The notes under the pieces: generated by a model | The model's database searches: none | The model's input: only the letters and a program-made list of their open reading frames with translations | What the model was told of the DNA's origin: nothing | Part shown: piece by piece, positions 8,148 to 16,749 of the stretch | Position numbering within the stretch: position 1 is the first letter of the stretch | Layout of the letters: each line of letters starts with the position of its first letter | Source: Eubacteriales bacterium | GTDB lineage: Bacteria > Bacillota > Clostridia > Christensenellales > Aristaeellaceae | NCBI GenBank assembly: GCA_028705775.1 | Contig: JAQWCW010000001.1 | Coordinates: forward strand, 1-64,000 | Length of the DNA: 64,000 nucleotides | Direction of reading: 5' to 3' | Position numbers and translations under genes: made by a program

Positions 8148-8163
8148 TGTTTCACGTGAAACA
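8148..8163. other. parS site 3
   Basis: A perfect TGTTTCACGTGAAACA, the same orientation-independent palindrome, starting 60 bases after parS site 2. Two degenerate half-copies (TTGTTTCGCG near 8104 and GCGAAACATC near 8204) flank the pair. Confidence 0.95.
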
Positions 8164-8222
8164 AGTATTTGCCCAGCGCGTAAAAATGCACGCCATGTTA
8201 TATGCGAAACATCAAAGCGCGA

Positions 8223-8251
8223 TTGCTTTGGAAGAAATATTTATGTATAAT
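8223..8251 (+). promoter_or_regulatory. Promoter of addA
   Basis: TTGCTT and TATAAT with a 17-base spacer, followed at 8275-8281 by a strong GAGGAGG ribosome binding site before the addA ATG at 8289. Confidence 0.75.
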
Positions 8252-8288
8252 AAAAGCACTTGAATTTCAAATCTGAGGAGGCGGAAAT

Positions 8289-11200
8289 ATGGCGTGGACA
8301 GAGGCGCAGGAAAAGGCGATTACCGCAGGCGCTAAAGAGCTGCTCGTCAGCGCCGCCGCCGGCAGCGGCAAAACGACCGTGCTTGTCGAGCGCGTATGCC
8401 GCCTTATCGAAAGCGACGAATCAATCGGAATCGGCAGCATCCTTCTGGTTACCTTCACAAAGGCGGCTGCTGCGGAGATGAAGGCGAGAATCAACGCAAG
8501 CCTTATAAAGCGCGGTCAGGACAGCGAAAGAATGCGCCGCGAGGCAGCGCTTACCGAATGCGCGAGCATTTCCACAATTCATTCCTTCTGCGGCGAAATT
8601 ATCCGCTCCTTCTTTCCCATAATCGGCGTTGACCCGATGTATCGGATTTTGCCGGACAGCGAGGGCGCGGCGATGTCGGACAAGGCGCTTGACGAAGCGC
8701 TTTCCGAAATGTACGACGAGGCGGACGAGGATTTCCGCGAGCTTGCGAAGCGCTTTTCGGATAAGGATATTATGGACGCGGTAAGAAGCCTTCATGTCTT
8801 TCTCTCCGCGCGCGCAGACGCTGAGGAATTCACAAAAAACGCGCTTGCGGAGTTCACGCTTACCAAAGAGGAGCTTTTTTCGAGCAAGTGGTTTTCCTTC
8901 ATGCTTTCGCTTACCGTAAAAAAGCTCGGCGCCTGTCTTTACATGGCTGAAAGCTTCCGCGCGCTTGCGGAATCAAGCGACGTTCCCGCGGCGTATATTG
9001 AAACCGCGCTTTCCGATATAAGCGATATAAAGTCGCTGATGGTTTCTCTCGAGGGGGAAAAAGAGGACGCGGCTTTTGCGGCGCGCGCGTTTTCGCTTCG
9101 TCCGCTGGGCCGCGCAAAGAAAAGCGATGTGATTGACAAGGACGCGCAGGAAAAATGCAAGGACGCGCGCGACAGCTATAAGGACGTGCTGAAAAAGCTG
9201 CTTGAGCCGTTTTCGTTTACTCCGGATGAGGAGGAGCTGCGGCAGAACGCAGTAATCGCGCCATTGCGGGCGTTGTGCGCTCTTGAAAAAAAGTATTCCG
9301 AAATGTTTGCGGAGGCGAAATCGCTCGCCTGCGCGCTTGATTTTAACGACCTTGAGCATTATGCGTATCAGGCGCTTCAGGACGGCGAGGTTAAAAAAGC
9401 GCTTTCGGAAAAATACCGCGCGGTGTTTATCGACGAGTATCAGGACGTTTCAAATTTACAGGAGGCAATCCTCAGCTCCCTTCGCTCGCTCAGCTCGTAC
9501 TTCATGGTCGGGGACGTAAAGCAGTCAATTTACCGCTTCCGTCAGGCTGACCCGACGCTTTTTATTGACAAGTATGAGTCCTTTTCGGCGGATGACGGCG
9601 GCGACATGAGAAGAATTGATTTATCGGCTAACTTCCGTTCGCGCGGAAATATCCTGCGCGCGGTAAATCAGGTTTTTGAAAGCTGCATGAACAGGGACAG
9701 CGCCGAAATCGAGTATGACGAGGCGGCGCGGCTCGTCCCCGGGCTTCAGAACGACGACGACCCGCCCGTAACGCTCATGCTTTTCTCCCGAAAGGAGCAG
9801 CTTGAGGAGGACGAGGAAAGGCGCGGCTCGCTCTATTCGGAGGCGTCCGAGGCGGGACGGGAAATACAGAAGCTTATAGGAAAACCCTTTATTGATAAGG
9901 GCAAAACGCGTCCGCTTGCATATTCCGACATAGTAATTCTTTTAAGAAGCCGAACGGACGTAACGGAGCTTTTGTCCGAAACTCTTACGCAGATGGGCAT
10001 TCCGAACGTTACCGACGTCGGCGCAAGCTATTATCAGATGCCGGAAATAGCCGAGATGCTTTCCGTGCTTTCATACCTCGATAATCCACTTCAGGATATT
10101 CCGCTTCTCGCGGCGCTCAGGCTTCCCGTGTTTTCTCTTTCCGAGGAGCAGCTTGCGGATATGAGGCTTCAGGGCGGCGGCTCCTGTTTCTCAGAGTCCT
10201 TCGCCGCCTGCCTCTCGCTTGAGGGAGAAACGGGCGACAGGGCGCGGGAATGCGAAAAAACGCTTTCGCGCTGGCGCAGGTTTGCTGTTTACATGGCGGC
10301 GGACAAGCTCGCGGAAACCATCATGGAGGAAAGCGGGCTTTACGCCTTTGCCGCCTCGCTGCCGGACGGCGATTTGCGGCAGGCGAATATGCGCCTTCTG
10401 AGCGAAAAGGCGCGGCGCTTTATCGAAACGCGCTTCGGCGGGCTTTCGGACTTCCTCGCCTTCACGACGGATGTGAAAATGAAGGATTCGGAGGCGGCGC
10501 AGCTCATTTCCGAAAACGAAAACGCGGTTCGCGTAATGACGATTCATAAATCGAAGGGGCTTGAGTTCCCCGTTGTTTTCATCCTGCAGCTCGGCAAAAA
10601 GCTGAGTCAGGGCAAGGACAAATCGCCGCTTGCGCTCTCGCGCCTCGGCGGGCTTGCGCTTCCCGCCGTATTCCCCGATAAAAACCTTAAGCAGCGTTCG
10701 TTTATCGAAAGGGCAATCAAGGCGCAGAGGGAAATGGACGAGCGCAGCGAGGCTATGCGGCTTCTCTATGTCGCAATGACAAGGCCGCGCTACGCCCTCT
10801 ATCTGATGGGAACGGTAAATCCCGAGCGCGCGATTCCCGTGTGGAATATGCCTCCCGACAGGCTCAGGTCGCTTTCCGCTCAGACCGCTCTTGACTGGAT
10901 TGTTCAGCCCCTCGCGCGCCCCGAAAGGGACGGCGAAAAGGGCGCAGATTTTGCGCAGCTCATGTTATCAACAACTCAGGAAGGGTTGTCCACAACATTT
11001 CCTCTATCCCAAACCCGTTGGAATATAAGGGTTTTCGGGTTTTCTCCACATGAAAATGCGGATAAGTCGGAGGTTATCCACAACCTGATGGACAAGTTAT
11101 CCACAGCGATAAGTGTCAAACCTTCGGAGGATACGGTTCTGCGGCTTACCGGAAGAAATAACCTCGAAAGCGCCCCCGCAAGGCGCAAGGCGACTGTGAC

Positions 11201-11840
11201 GGAAATCGCGCGCGGGGAAATAGCGGGCGAAAACGCGGACGAGGAAACGGGACGGAACAAGGAAGCGCTCTGGGAAAAGGAGATGCCCGAAAAGCCTCCG
11301 TTCATGCAGGAGGAAACGCCGGACGGCGCGTCGCTCGGCAGCGCGTATCACCTGATTCTCTCAAAGCTTCCCCTTGATATGCTGAAAAATGCGGGACAGG
11401 ACGAACGGCTGAATGTAATCAATAGAACCCTTGAGCGGCTTTCGGAAATGCAGGCAATCCCGCCGAATCTTCTCTGTAGGATTGACGCGGGGCATATCCT
11501 GCGGTTTATGGAAAGCGAAATCGGCGCGGAAATGCTTTTGGCAAGCGTAGTTCACCGCGAATGGTCGTTCGTCTGCGAAATGGGCAGGGGCAATCTGGTT
11601 TTGCAGGGCGTTATCGACCTGTGTATCGAAACGCAGGACGGGCTAATCCTTGCGGATTACAAGACGGACAAACCGGAGGATAAGCAGGCGCTGCTTGAGC
11701 GCTACTCGCCGCAGGTTAATATGTACAGGAGAGCGGTTGAAAAAATAACGGGCAAAAAGGTAAAAAGAGCCTGCCTGTATCTCATTCGCAGCGGAGAAAT
11801 ACTCGATATTACAGATAATAAGGTGAATATTGACATATGA
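8289..11840 (+). CDS. addA: AddA helicase-nuclease subunit
   Basis: An 1183-residue protein, slightly shorter than typical AddA. It has a Walker A motif AAAGSGKTTVLVERV (residues 22-36), motif II FIDEYQDVSN near residue 380, motif III VGDVKQSIYRFRQADP, a late UvrD-type motif AMRLLYVAMTRPR near residue 822, and a RecB-type nuclease centre LADYKTDK near residue 1121. With AddB it processes double-strand ends for RecA loading. AddB normally sits directly upstream, but here the upstream region holds parS sites and a promoter, so addB must be elsewhere. The linker around residues 890-950 has unusual codons and carries a cluster of DnaA boxes (separate entry). The gene overlaps the following PHP gene by four bases. 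Confidence 0.95.
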   Translation: MAWTEAQEKAITAGAKELLVSAAAGSGKTTVLVERVCRLIESDESIGIGSILLVTFTKAAAAEMKARINASLIKRGQDSERMRREAALTECASISTIHSFCGEIIRSFFPIIGVDPMYRILPDSEGAAMSDKALDEALSEMYDEADEDFRELAKRFSDKDIMDAVRSLHVFLSARADAEEFTKNALAEFTLTKEELFSSKWFSFMLSLTVKKLGACLYMAESFRALAESSDVPAAYIETALSDISDIKSLMVSLEGEKEDAAFAARAFSLRPLGRAKKSDVIDKDAQEKCKDARDSYKDVLKKLLEPFSFTPDEEELRQNAVIAPLRALCALEKKYSEMFAEAKSLACALDFNDLEHYAYQALQDGEVKKALSEKYRAVFIDEYQDVSNLQEAILSSLRSLSSYFMVGDVKQSIYRFRQADPTLFIDKYESFSADDGGDMRRIDLSANFRSRGNILRAVNQVFESCMNRDSAEIEYDEAARLVPGLQNDDDPPVTLMLFSRKEQLEEDEERRGSLYSEASEAGREIQKLIGKPFIDKGKTRPLAYSDIVILLRSRTDVTELLSETLTQMGIPNVTDVGASYYQMPEIAEMLSVLSYLDNPLQDIPLLAALRLPVFSLSEEQLADMRLQGGGSCFSESFAACLSLEGETGDRARECEKTLSRWRRFAVYMAADKLAETIMEESGLYAFAASLPDGDLRQANMRLLSEKARRFIETRFGGLSDFLAFTTDVKMKDSEAAQLISENENAVRVMTIHKSKGLEFPVVFILQLGKKLSQGKDKSPLALSRLGGLALPAVFPDKNLKQRSFIERAIKAQREMDERSEAMRLLYVAMTRPRYALYLMGTVNPERAIPVWNMPPDRLRSLSAQTALDWIVQPLARPERDGEKGADFAQLMLSTTQEGLSTTFPLSQTRWNIRVFGFSPHENADKSEVIHNLMDKLSTAISVKPSEDTVLRLTGRNNLESAPARRKATVTEIARGEIAGENADEETGRNKEALWEKEMPEKPPFMQEETPDGASLGSAYHLILSKLPLDMLKNAGQDERLNVINRTLERLSEMQAIPPNLLCRIDAGHILRFMESEIGAEMLLASVVHREWSFVCEMGRGNLVLQGVIDLCIETQDGLILADYKTDKPEDKQALLERYSPQVNMYRRAVEKITGKKVKRACLYLIRSGEILDITDNKVNIDI
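10965..11105. promoter_or_regulatory. Intragenic DnaA-box cluster in addA
   Basis: Within 141 bases there are two perfect DnaA boxes TTATCCACA (11074-11082, 11097-11105), TTGTCCACA (10986-10994), TTCTCCACA (11042-11050), TTATCAACA (10965-10973) and a reverse TGCGGATAA (11057-11065). The codons used here (TTA, TTG, CTA, TCA, CAA) are rare in the rest of the gene, and the encoded segment is a linker between the helicase and nuclease parts. This looks like a DnaA-binding locus embedded in coding sequence. Confidence 0.75.
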
Positions 11841-12649
11841 TAGATTTTCATGTACACAGCGATTACTCGGCGGACGCGAAGAATACAATGAAGGAAATGG
11901 CAGCCTCGGCTGCAAGGCGCGGAATCACCCATCTCTGCTTTACCGACCATGTTGACATCGGGCATAAGCACAGGGAATTCGCGCGCTTTCCGAATAAGGA
12001 GTACATAACGGAGGAATTCGCGGAGGCAAGCGCCAAATCGAAGGTGAACCTGTATCTGGGGCTTGAAATTGCCGACAATTTCAGAAAAAGGGACATAATC
12101 GTCAGTGAACTCAAGTACTGGAAGCTCGATTATCACCTTCTGAGCCTTCATATGGTTGACGGAACGGACTGCTACGACGCGCGTTATTTTCAGAGAAGGC
12201 CGCGCGAAAAAACGTACCGCCTTTATCTTGAGGCGCTGCTTGAAAGCGCAGTCAATTTCCCCGATTACGACGGCTTTGCGCATATAGGCTACTGCGGCCG
12301 CTATGCTCCGTATCTGCCGAAAAGCGAAAATCCTTTGCGTTATTCGGACGGCGAGGACGTTATAGACGAAATCCTGAAAACCCTTATAAACCGCGATAAA
12401 GCGCTTGAAATCAACGGCTCGGGGCTGCTCAGGGGCAGCGTTACCATGCCGGAGACAACCATCCTGCGGCGCTACCGCGAGCTTGGCGGCGAAAACATCA
12501 TCACCGGCAGCGATGCGCACCGCTCGATTGATTCCGGAAAGCCGATTCGCGAGTGCTACGAGCTTGCGCAAAGCCTCGGCTTCAAGTACGTTTGCAGGTA
12601 TGAAAACCGCGTCCGATTCATGGAAAGCATCGAAAAAGCGCTGGAATAA
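11837..12649 (+). CDS. PHP-domain phosphoesterase, histidinol-phosphatase type
   Basis: A 270-residue PHP-domain metallohydrolase. Metal ligands are visible at the N-terminal DFHVHSDYS (HxH), in CFTDHVD, GLEI, SLHMVDG, FAHIGYCGRY and the C-terminal GSDAHR. This layout matches HisJ-type histidinol phosphatases, which remove phosphate from L-histidinol phosphate, but paralogues act on other phosphoesters and no his genes are nearby. It starts in the ATGA overlapping the addA stop, so it is translationally coupled to addA. A link to DNA repair is possible but only inferred from position. Confidence 0.85.
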   Translation: MIDFHVHSDYSADAKNTMKEMAASAARRGITHLCFTDHVDIGHKHREFARFPNKEYITEEFAEASAKSKVNLYLGLEIADNFRKRDIIVSELKYWKLDYHLLSLHMVDGTDCYDARYFQRRPREKTYRLYLEALLESAVNFPDYDGFAHIGYCGRYAPYLPKSENPLRYSDGEDVIDEILKTLINRDKALEINGSGLLRGSVTMPETTILRRYRELGGENIITGSDAHRSIDSGKPIRECYELAQSLGFKYVCRYENRVRFMESIEKALE

Positions 12650-12655
12650 GCTTGA

Positions 12656-13045
12656 GAATCACGCGATTAAGAAGCTAACAAGAATCAACAAGAGACTATT
12701 TCGCAGCATAGCAGCGCCACAAGACAAAGCCTCCCTTGTGCAAGAACAGGTGGCACGGCGTAGCCGTGACGGAAGGATTGTCGGTTGGTTTGTCGTTAGG
12801 TTTCTCGCAGAAAATGTTGTTGAATAACAGGCGTAAATCCTTATATTTCAATCTTATCCAACAATCCCTCAGGCGCTCCGCGCATGAGCTTGCTCAAAAA
12901 TCGTCTATCGCTAAGCGGCAAGCGCAGACGGGGCAGGAGTTTACTCGCGGGTAAATGACTGCCTCGGCTGTCGCGTAGCCAACACCGCGAGAGACGGTTT
13001 TTCAGCAAGCGTACATCTCCCTTTGCATAATGGAGCCTCCTTTGG
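12656..13045 (+). repeat. Dispersed repeat, copy A (long)
   Basis: This gene-free region belongs to a repeat family also found near 18.4, 23.7, 48.7 and 56.1 kb. Shared blocks are CCTCCCTTGTG, a GGCACGGCGTAGCCGTG palindrome, CAATCCCTCAGGCGCT, a segment around GAGTTTACTCGCGGGTAAAT, and GGCTGTCGCGTAGCC. From about 12725 to 13015 it is closely similar to the reverse complement of 48673-48950. A further variant of the GAGTTTAC...GTAAATGA block occurs at 13200-13225. Confidence 0.85.
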
Positions 13046-13075
13046 AAAAACAGCCTGCTTGCGCAGGCTGTTTTT
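13046..13075 (+). terminator. Terminator after repeat copy A
   Basis: A perfect hairpin (CAGCCTGC TTGC GCAGGCTG) flanked by five A and five T can act in both directions, ending transcripts from addA/PHP on one side and anything entering from dnaN on the other. Confidence 0.8.
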
Positions 13076-13281
13076 GCTATATGGTTATTGTTATTGTAAT
13101 CACTAGTTCTAGGCAAGAACGCGAACCGACAAGACCCGTTTTCTCTACACCCCTGCTTGCTAAAAACGCTTCGGACGCTAGGAGACAAGCTAAATGGCGA
13201 GGGAGTTTACTTATCGGTAAATGACCGAGCTATTTTGCGTACTTGGCGCCGCAGACGGGGCGTTTTTTCAGCGAGCAGTCA

Positions 13282-14397
13282 TTACTCAAACACGCGAACC
13301 GGCAGCACCAAATACAAATAATCTTCCCATTCCGCCGGACAAACGACGGACGGGCTTACGTTGGAGGTAAAGCGCATACAGACGGTTTCCTCGTCTATAT
13401 TGCGGAGAACGTCGCTCAGGTAGCGTACATTGAAGGCAATGTCAATATCCCTGCCCTCAAGCAGCAAATCAAGTTTTTCATGCACGTCGCCAAGCTCGGC
13501 ATTAGAGGTGATAACAAGCCCCTCCTGCGTCATGTGCATTTTAATCAGGTTATTCTTGCCCTCGCGCGCCATAAGGCTTGCGCGCTCGATTGCGCGCTCG
13601 AATTCGCGCGTTTTGATGGTCGCGCGGCTCGTCCAAGTGGTGGGCATAATCTGGCGGTAGCGGATGTATTCGCCGGCAAGAAGCACATTGTACATCTTCG
13701 TTTTTCCGAAGGAAAGCTCCATTCTGCTTTCAGAAAAAGATATGGTAAGCGGCGTATCATCGGTTGAAAGCAGCTTTGCAAGCTCGGACATAACCTTGCC
13801 GGGCACGACAGTTTCAATAGTTTCGCCGGCGGCAACGTCCGCATATGTGCCGGAAAGGCGGCGCATAGCAAGGCGGAAGCCGTCAAGCGCTACAAGGCGA
13901 ACCTCGCTCTGGGTAATTTCTAGCAGTATTCCGGTAAGAATAAGGCGGGTTTCGTCCGTCGCAACGGCAAAGCTGACCTTGTTAATCATATCGCGCATCT
14001 TGCTCTGCGGAAGGGTTACGGACTTATGGGTGTCCGGCTCGTCCATCCTCGGATACTCGCGCGCTGAAAGACCGGACAGCTTGATAGTTGAGCCGGCGTT
14101 ACGCAGGTAAGCGATATTCTTATCGTCTACGTTGATTTCAAGGAGTCCTCCGCTCAATTTACGCACAAGGTCGGTAAACAGACGGCCCGGCAGAACAACC
14201 TGCCCTTCTTCCTTAACCGTTGCGTCAACATAGGTTTCGATTGTAAGGTTAAGGTCGGTGCAGGTAATCCTAATCCCGCTCTCGGTGGTTTCGAGCAGAA
14301 CTCCCTCAAGAATCTGCTTTGCAGGTCTGGATGAAAGCGCGCGGGATGCAGTGCTAAGTCCGTCCAACAGCTCTTGTACGTCGCAGGTAAACAGCAT
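13282..14397 (-). CDS. dnaN: DNA polymerase III sliding clamp (beta subunit)
   Basis: A 371-residue clamp with the three repeated domains of the beta family: domain 1 from LSTASRALSSRPAKQILEGV, the inter-domain GGLLEINVDDKNIAYL, domain 2 from LPQSKMRDMINKVSFAVA, and domain 3 ending VCPAEWEDYLYLVLPVRVFE. Two clamps form the ring that tethers the replicative polymerase. I took the ATG at 14397, which has an AGGAGG site seven bases away; extending upstream would translate the leader and origin sequence. dnaA is not adjacent, which is unusual in Bacillota. The leader of about 200 bases contains the origin-like unwinding region. Confidence 0.96.
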   Translation of the reverse strand: MLFTCDVQELLDGLSTASRALSSRPAKQILEGVLLETTESGIRITCTDLNLTIETYVDATVKEEGQVVLPGRLFTDLVRKLSGGLLEINVDDKNIAYLRNAGSTIKLSGLSAREYPRMDEPDTHKSVTLPQSKMRDMINKVSFAVATDETRLILTGILLEITQSEVRLVALDGFRLAMRRLSGTYADVAAGETIETVVPGKVMSELAKLLSTDDTPLTISFSESRMELSFGKTKMYNVLLAGEYIRYRQIMPTTWTSRATIKTREFERAIERASLMAREGKNNLIKMHMTQEGLVITSNAELGDVHEKLDLLLEGRDIDIAFNVRYLSDVLRNIDEETVCMRFTSNVSPSVVCPAEWEDYLYLVLPVRVFE

Positions 14398-14475
14398 CGG
14401 AATTCCTCCTGTTTCAAGTTCGGTTAATAGCTCTGTTTGCTTCAGCGCCCCTATGGTTGCTGTTGTAATAATATA

Positions 14476-14512
14476 TAGTAGTAGTAGTAGGGGGTGCGGA
14501 TAACAGGGATAA
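14476..14512 (-). promoter_or_regulatory. DnaA boxes plus DnaA-trio (basal unwinding element)
   Basis: Tandem nine-base boxes, a four-base C tract and five CTA trios form a continuous 37-base element. On the complementary strand the trios read 3'-GAT-5', matching the single-strand DnaA-trio consensus 3'-(G/A)A(T/A)-5'. Confidence 0.7.
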
Positions 14513-14608
14513 CCTCGGAAAGCTATGATTCTCAACAATTCTCCGCATGGACAAACAGAGGAAAAATAAGCGGGAGCTGCGGAAAAACTATGGATTCCGT
14601 TAGAACTT

Positions 14609-14637
14609 ATTATAGCATAATCTCAAATAAGAGTAAA
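14609..14637 (-). promoter_or_regulatory. Promoter of dnaN
   Basis: On the minus strand TTTACT (14632-14637) and TATAAT (14609-14614) have a 17-base spacer. The transcript would cross the candidate unwinding element before reaching dnaN, so transcription and origin opening may influence each other. Confidence 0.6.
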
Positions 14638-15005
14638 GCGAACAAATGTCAAGTTTGTTTTTATAATCAAAAGCTGCCTTAAAATTTCCAAGAAGCCGAT
14701 TTTGTCATATCAGTTTTTCTCTCAAAAGTAAAAGAGTGTTTGAGTCCTCAACTTCGCAAAAGGCTCCGTCCACAGCCTGCGGATAACATAAATCCAAAAC
14801 GGATAAAAGAAAATTTCCTCTTGACAAAGCGCTTTTCCGCAGGTTGTTCTGCTTTTTAGGGGGGCTTTGTCCGCAAGCGAACGGATATTCCATACCGGAA
14901 AAGAGGAGTTTAAAACTAAGCCGTTTTTGTCACCAATTCGCTGTTTTGAACTCATTCGCTATTCTTTTGTGCTTATCATTCCACCTTTCATTTACGGGCT
15001 TTTTC

Positions 15006-15034
15006 TTTGCGTTTTATTCGCCGTATGGTATAAT
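15006..15034 (+). promoter_or_regulatory. Promoter of cimA
   Basis: TTTGCG and a consensus TATAAT (15029-15034) with 17 bases between; the AAGGAGG site of cimA lies about 35 bases further on. Confidence 0.6.
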
Positions 15035-15083
15035 AGGTAAGTATATCAATTTTCTCAGGCAAAAGCAAAAAGGAGGCGTGCGA

Positions 15084-16652
15084 ATGAGGCTTGAGGTTCT
15101 GGATACTACGCTTCGCGACGGAGCGCAGAGCGGCGGAATGAGCCTTCGCGCGCAGGATAAAATAAGGGTTATGCGCGCCCTTGACAGCTTGGGCGTTGAC
15201 TATATAGAGGCGGGAATGCCCGCGGGCAGCGAAACCGACGCTCGTTTCTATGAAATTATCAAGCATGAAAAACCGCTTGTAAACGCCGTTTTGTGCGCGT
15301 TTTCCTCCACCTGTCATCCGGCTTGCAAGGCGGAGGACGATGAAAATCTGAAAGCCTGCGCGTTTTCTCCCGCGCCGGTAGTATCCGTTTTCGGCAAGGC
15401 GAGCGAGTGGCAGGTAAAGCGCGTATTGCAGACCGAAACCTCGGAGAACCTACGGATGATAGAAGAATCCGTCAGGTTTTTGAAAAATGCCGGAAAGCGC
15501 GTTTTCTTTGACGCGGAGCATTTTTTTGACGGCGCGGCGGAAAATATGGATTATTCGCTTGAATGCCTGCGTGCTGCCGCGCGCGGCGGAGCGGAAATTC
15601 TGACGCTCTGCGATACGAACGGCGGAAGCCTTATCGGAAGGGTAAGTGATATTGTAAGGCGCGTTAATTCAGAGTTTGCCGGTATGCTTTCAATCCACGC
15701 GCATAACGATTCGGGAATTGCCGCCGCAATATCAATGGCAGCGGTTTCGGCGGGCGTAGTTCAGGTTCAGGGAACTGTAGGCGGAATGGGAGAAAGATGC
15801 GGCAACGCCGATTTATGCACCCTTTTGCCGAACCTGATTCTGAAAATGGGCTATGACATGAAGGCTAAGGAATGCCTGAAAAATCTGACGCATCTTTCGC
15901 GAACGATTTCCGAAATATGCAATTTTACTCCCGACCGCCGCGCGCCGTATGTCGGCTCGTCCGCTTTTGCGCATAAGGGCGGAACGCATATTGACGCAAT
16001 ACTCAAGGACGACAGGAGCTTTGAGCATATAAATCCTAAAATCGTCGGAAACTCAAGGCGGCTTCTTATCAGCGACCAGAGCGGGCGCAGCGCCGTGCAT
16101 TCGCGTTTGCTGCTTGCAGCGCCTGATATAAAGCGCGATTCGCCCGAAATGGATAAAATTATGCTCGCAATGAAGAAAAAGGCGGCGGAAGGCTATCGCT
16201 ACGAAAACGCCGAGGGCAGTTTTGAGCTTCTTGCTTTGAAGGCAATCGGGCGGCGCAAAACCTTTTATGAGGTAATCGACTTTCATGTGCTTTGCGAAAA
16301 GGCGATTGACGCGCGCAACGCAATGGCGCATATCAAGGTCAGGGTCGGGGACAGTGAGGAAATAAACGCCGCTGAGGGCGACGGCCCTGTAAACGCGCTG
16401 GATAACGCGCTTCGCAAGGCGCTTTCCGTGTTCTATCCCTGCCTTGAAAAAATGAGGCTGACCGATTTCAAGGTGCGCGTTATTGATTCCGGCGGAACGG
16501 CAAGCACGGTCAGAGTACAGATTGAAACCACGGACGGCGAAAGAGTGTGGTCGACAATAGGCGTAAGCCCCAATATTATCTCGGCTTGCTTCAAGGCGCT
16601 TACGGATTCAATCGACTATATGCTCACGTTTCTTGATAAGCCTATGGCGTGA
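15084..16652 (+). CDS. cimA: (R)-citramalate synthase
   Basis: A 522-residue enzyme of the LeuA/homocitrate synthase superfamily. The TIM barrel starts LDTTLRDGAQSGG (residues 5-17, metal-binding Asp and catalytic Arg), with FFDAEHFFDG, LTLCDTNGG and the HAHNDSGIA metal site. After about residue 380 comes the C-terminal allosteric LeuA-dimerisation domain. CimA condenses pyruvate and acetyl-CoA to citramalate, giving a threonine-independent route to isoleucine. Spacing and the AEHFFDG motif separate it from 2-isopropylmalate synthase. The start was chosen for its AAGGAGG site; upstream in-frame sequence is origin DNA. It appears monocistronic. Confidence 0.88.
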   Translation: MRLEVLDTTLRDGAQSGGMSLRAQDKIRVMRALDSLGVDYIEAGMPAGSETDARFYEIIKHEKPLVNAVLCAFSSTCHPACKAEDDENLKACAFSPAPVVSVFGKASEWQVKRVLQTETSENLRMIEESVRFLKNAGKRVFFDAEHFFDGAAENMDYSLECLRAAARGGAEILTLCDTNGGSLIGRVSDIVRRVNSEFAGMLSIHAHNDSGIAAAISMAAVSAGVVQVQGTVGGMGERCGNADLCTLLPNLILKMGYDMKAKECLKNLTHLSRTISEICNFTPDRRAPYVGSSAFAHKGGTHIDAILKDDRSFEHINPKIVGNSRRLLISDQSGRSAVHSRLLLAAPDIKRDSPEMDKIMLAMKKKAAEGYRYENAEGSFELLALKAIGRRKTFYEVIDFHVLCEKAIDARNAMAHIKVRVGDSEEINAAEGDGPVNALDNALRKALSVFYPCLEKMRLTDFKVRVIDSGGTASTVRVQIETTDGERVWSTIGVSPNIISACFKALTDSIDYMLTFLDKPMA

Positions 16653-16749
16653 AAAATGCCAAATTAGACTTTTTCTTCGCAATACTGTAATATTTATTTA
16701 ATGGCTTTTGCGGGAACTACTGCAAGAATTGGGAAGGTGGAACCGTTAT

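Larger units (their letters stand above)
14461..14880. other. Candidate chromosomal replication origin (oriC)
   Basis: Read on the minus strand, TTATCCCTG (14504-14512) and TTATCCGCA (14495-14503) abut each other. A CCCC tract (14491-14494), five CTA triplets (14476-14490) and an AT-rich run follow. This is the order DnaA boxes, GC cluster, DnaA-trio described for the basal unwinding system of B. subtilis. Further TTNTCCGCA boxes lie at 14539-14547, 14578-14586 (reverse), 14778-14786 (reverse), 14833-14841 and 14867-14875, around an AT-rich segment at 14600-14740. dnaN is adjacent and three parS sites lie within 9 kb. No origin activity can be shown from sequence alone. Confidence 0.72.

Noticed and set aside
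12736..12954. A 72-codon open frame with a homologous frame at 48734-48940
   Set aside because: Both lie inside the dispersed repeat and match because the DNA matches. There is no ribosome binding site. Kept only as a note on the repeat family.
14476..14490. The TAG/CTA run as a simple microsatellite
   Set aside because: Its exact position behind two DnaA boxes and a C tract makes a DnaA-trio the better reading, although chance expansion cannot be excluded.
14398..14538. A longer DnaN starting at 14538
   Set aside because: The extra 47 residues are encoded by the DnaA-trio and leader, and the internal ATG at 14397 has an ideal ribosome binding site.
14658..14740. A T-box or other riboswitch in front of cimA
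   Set aside because: No AGGGTGG-type T-box sequence or other known aptamer core was seen; the region is better explained as origin sequence.
14844..15083. An 80-residue N-terminal extension of citramalate synthase
   Set aside because: Homology starts at the ATG at 15084, which has an AAGGAGG site; the upstream frame runs through promoter and origin sequence.
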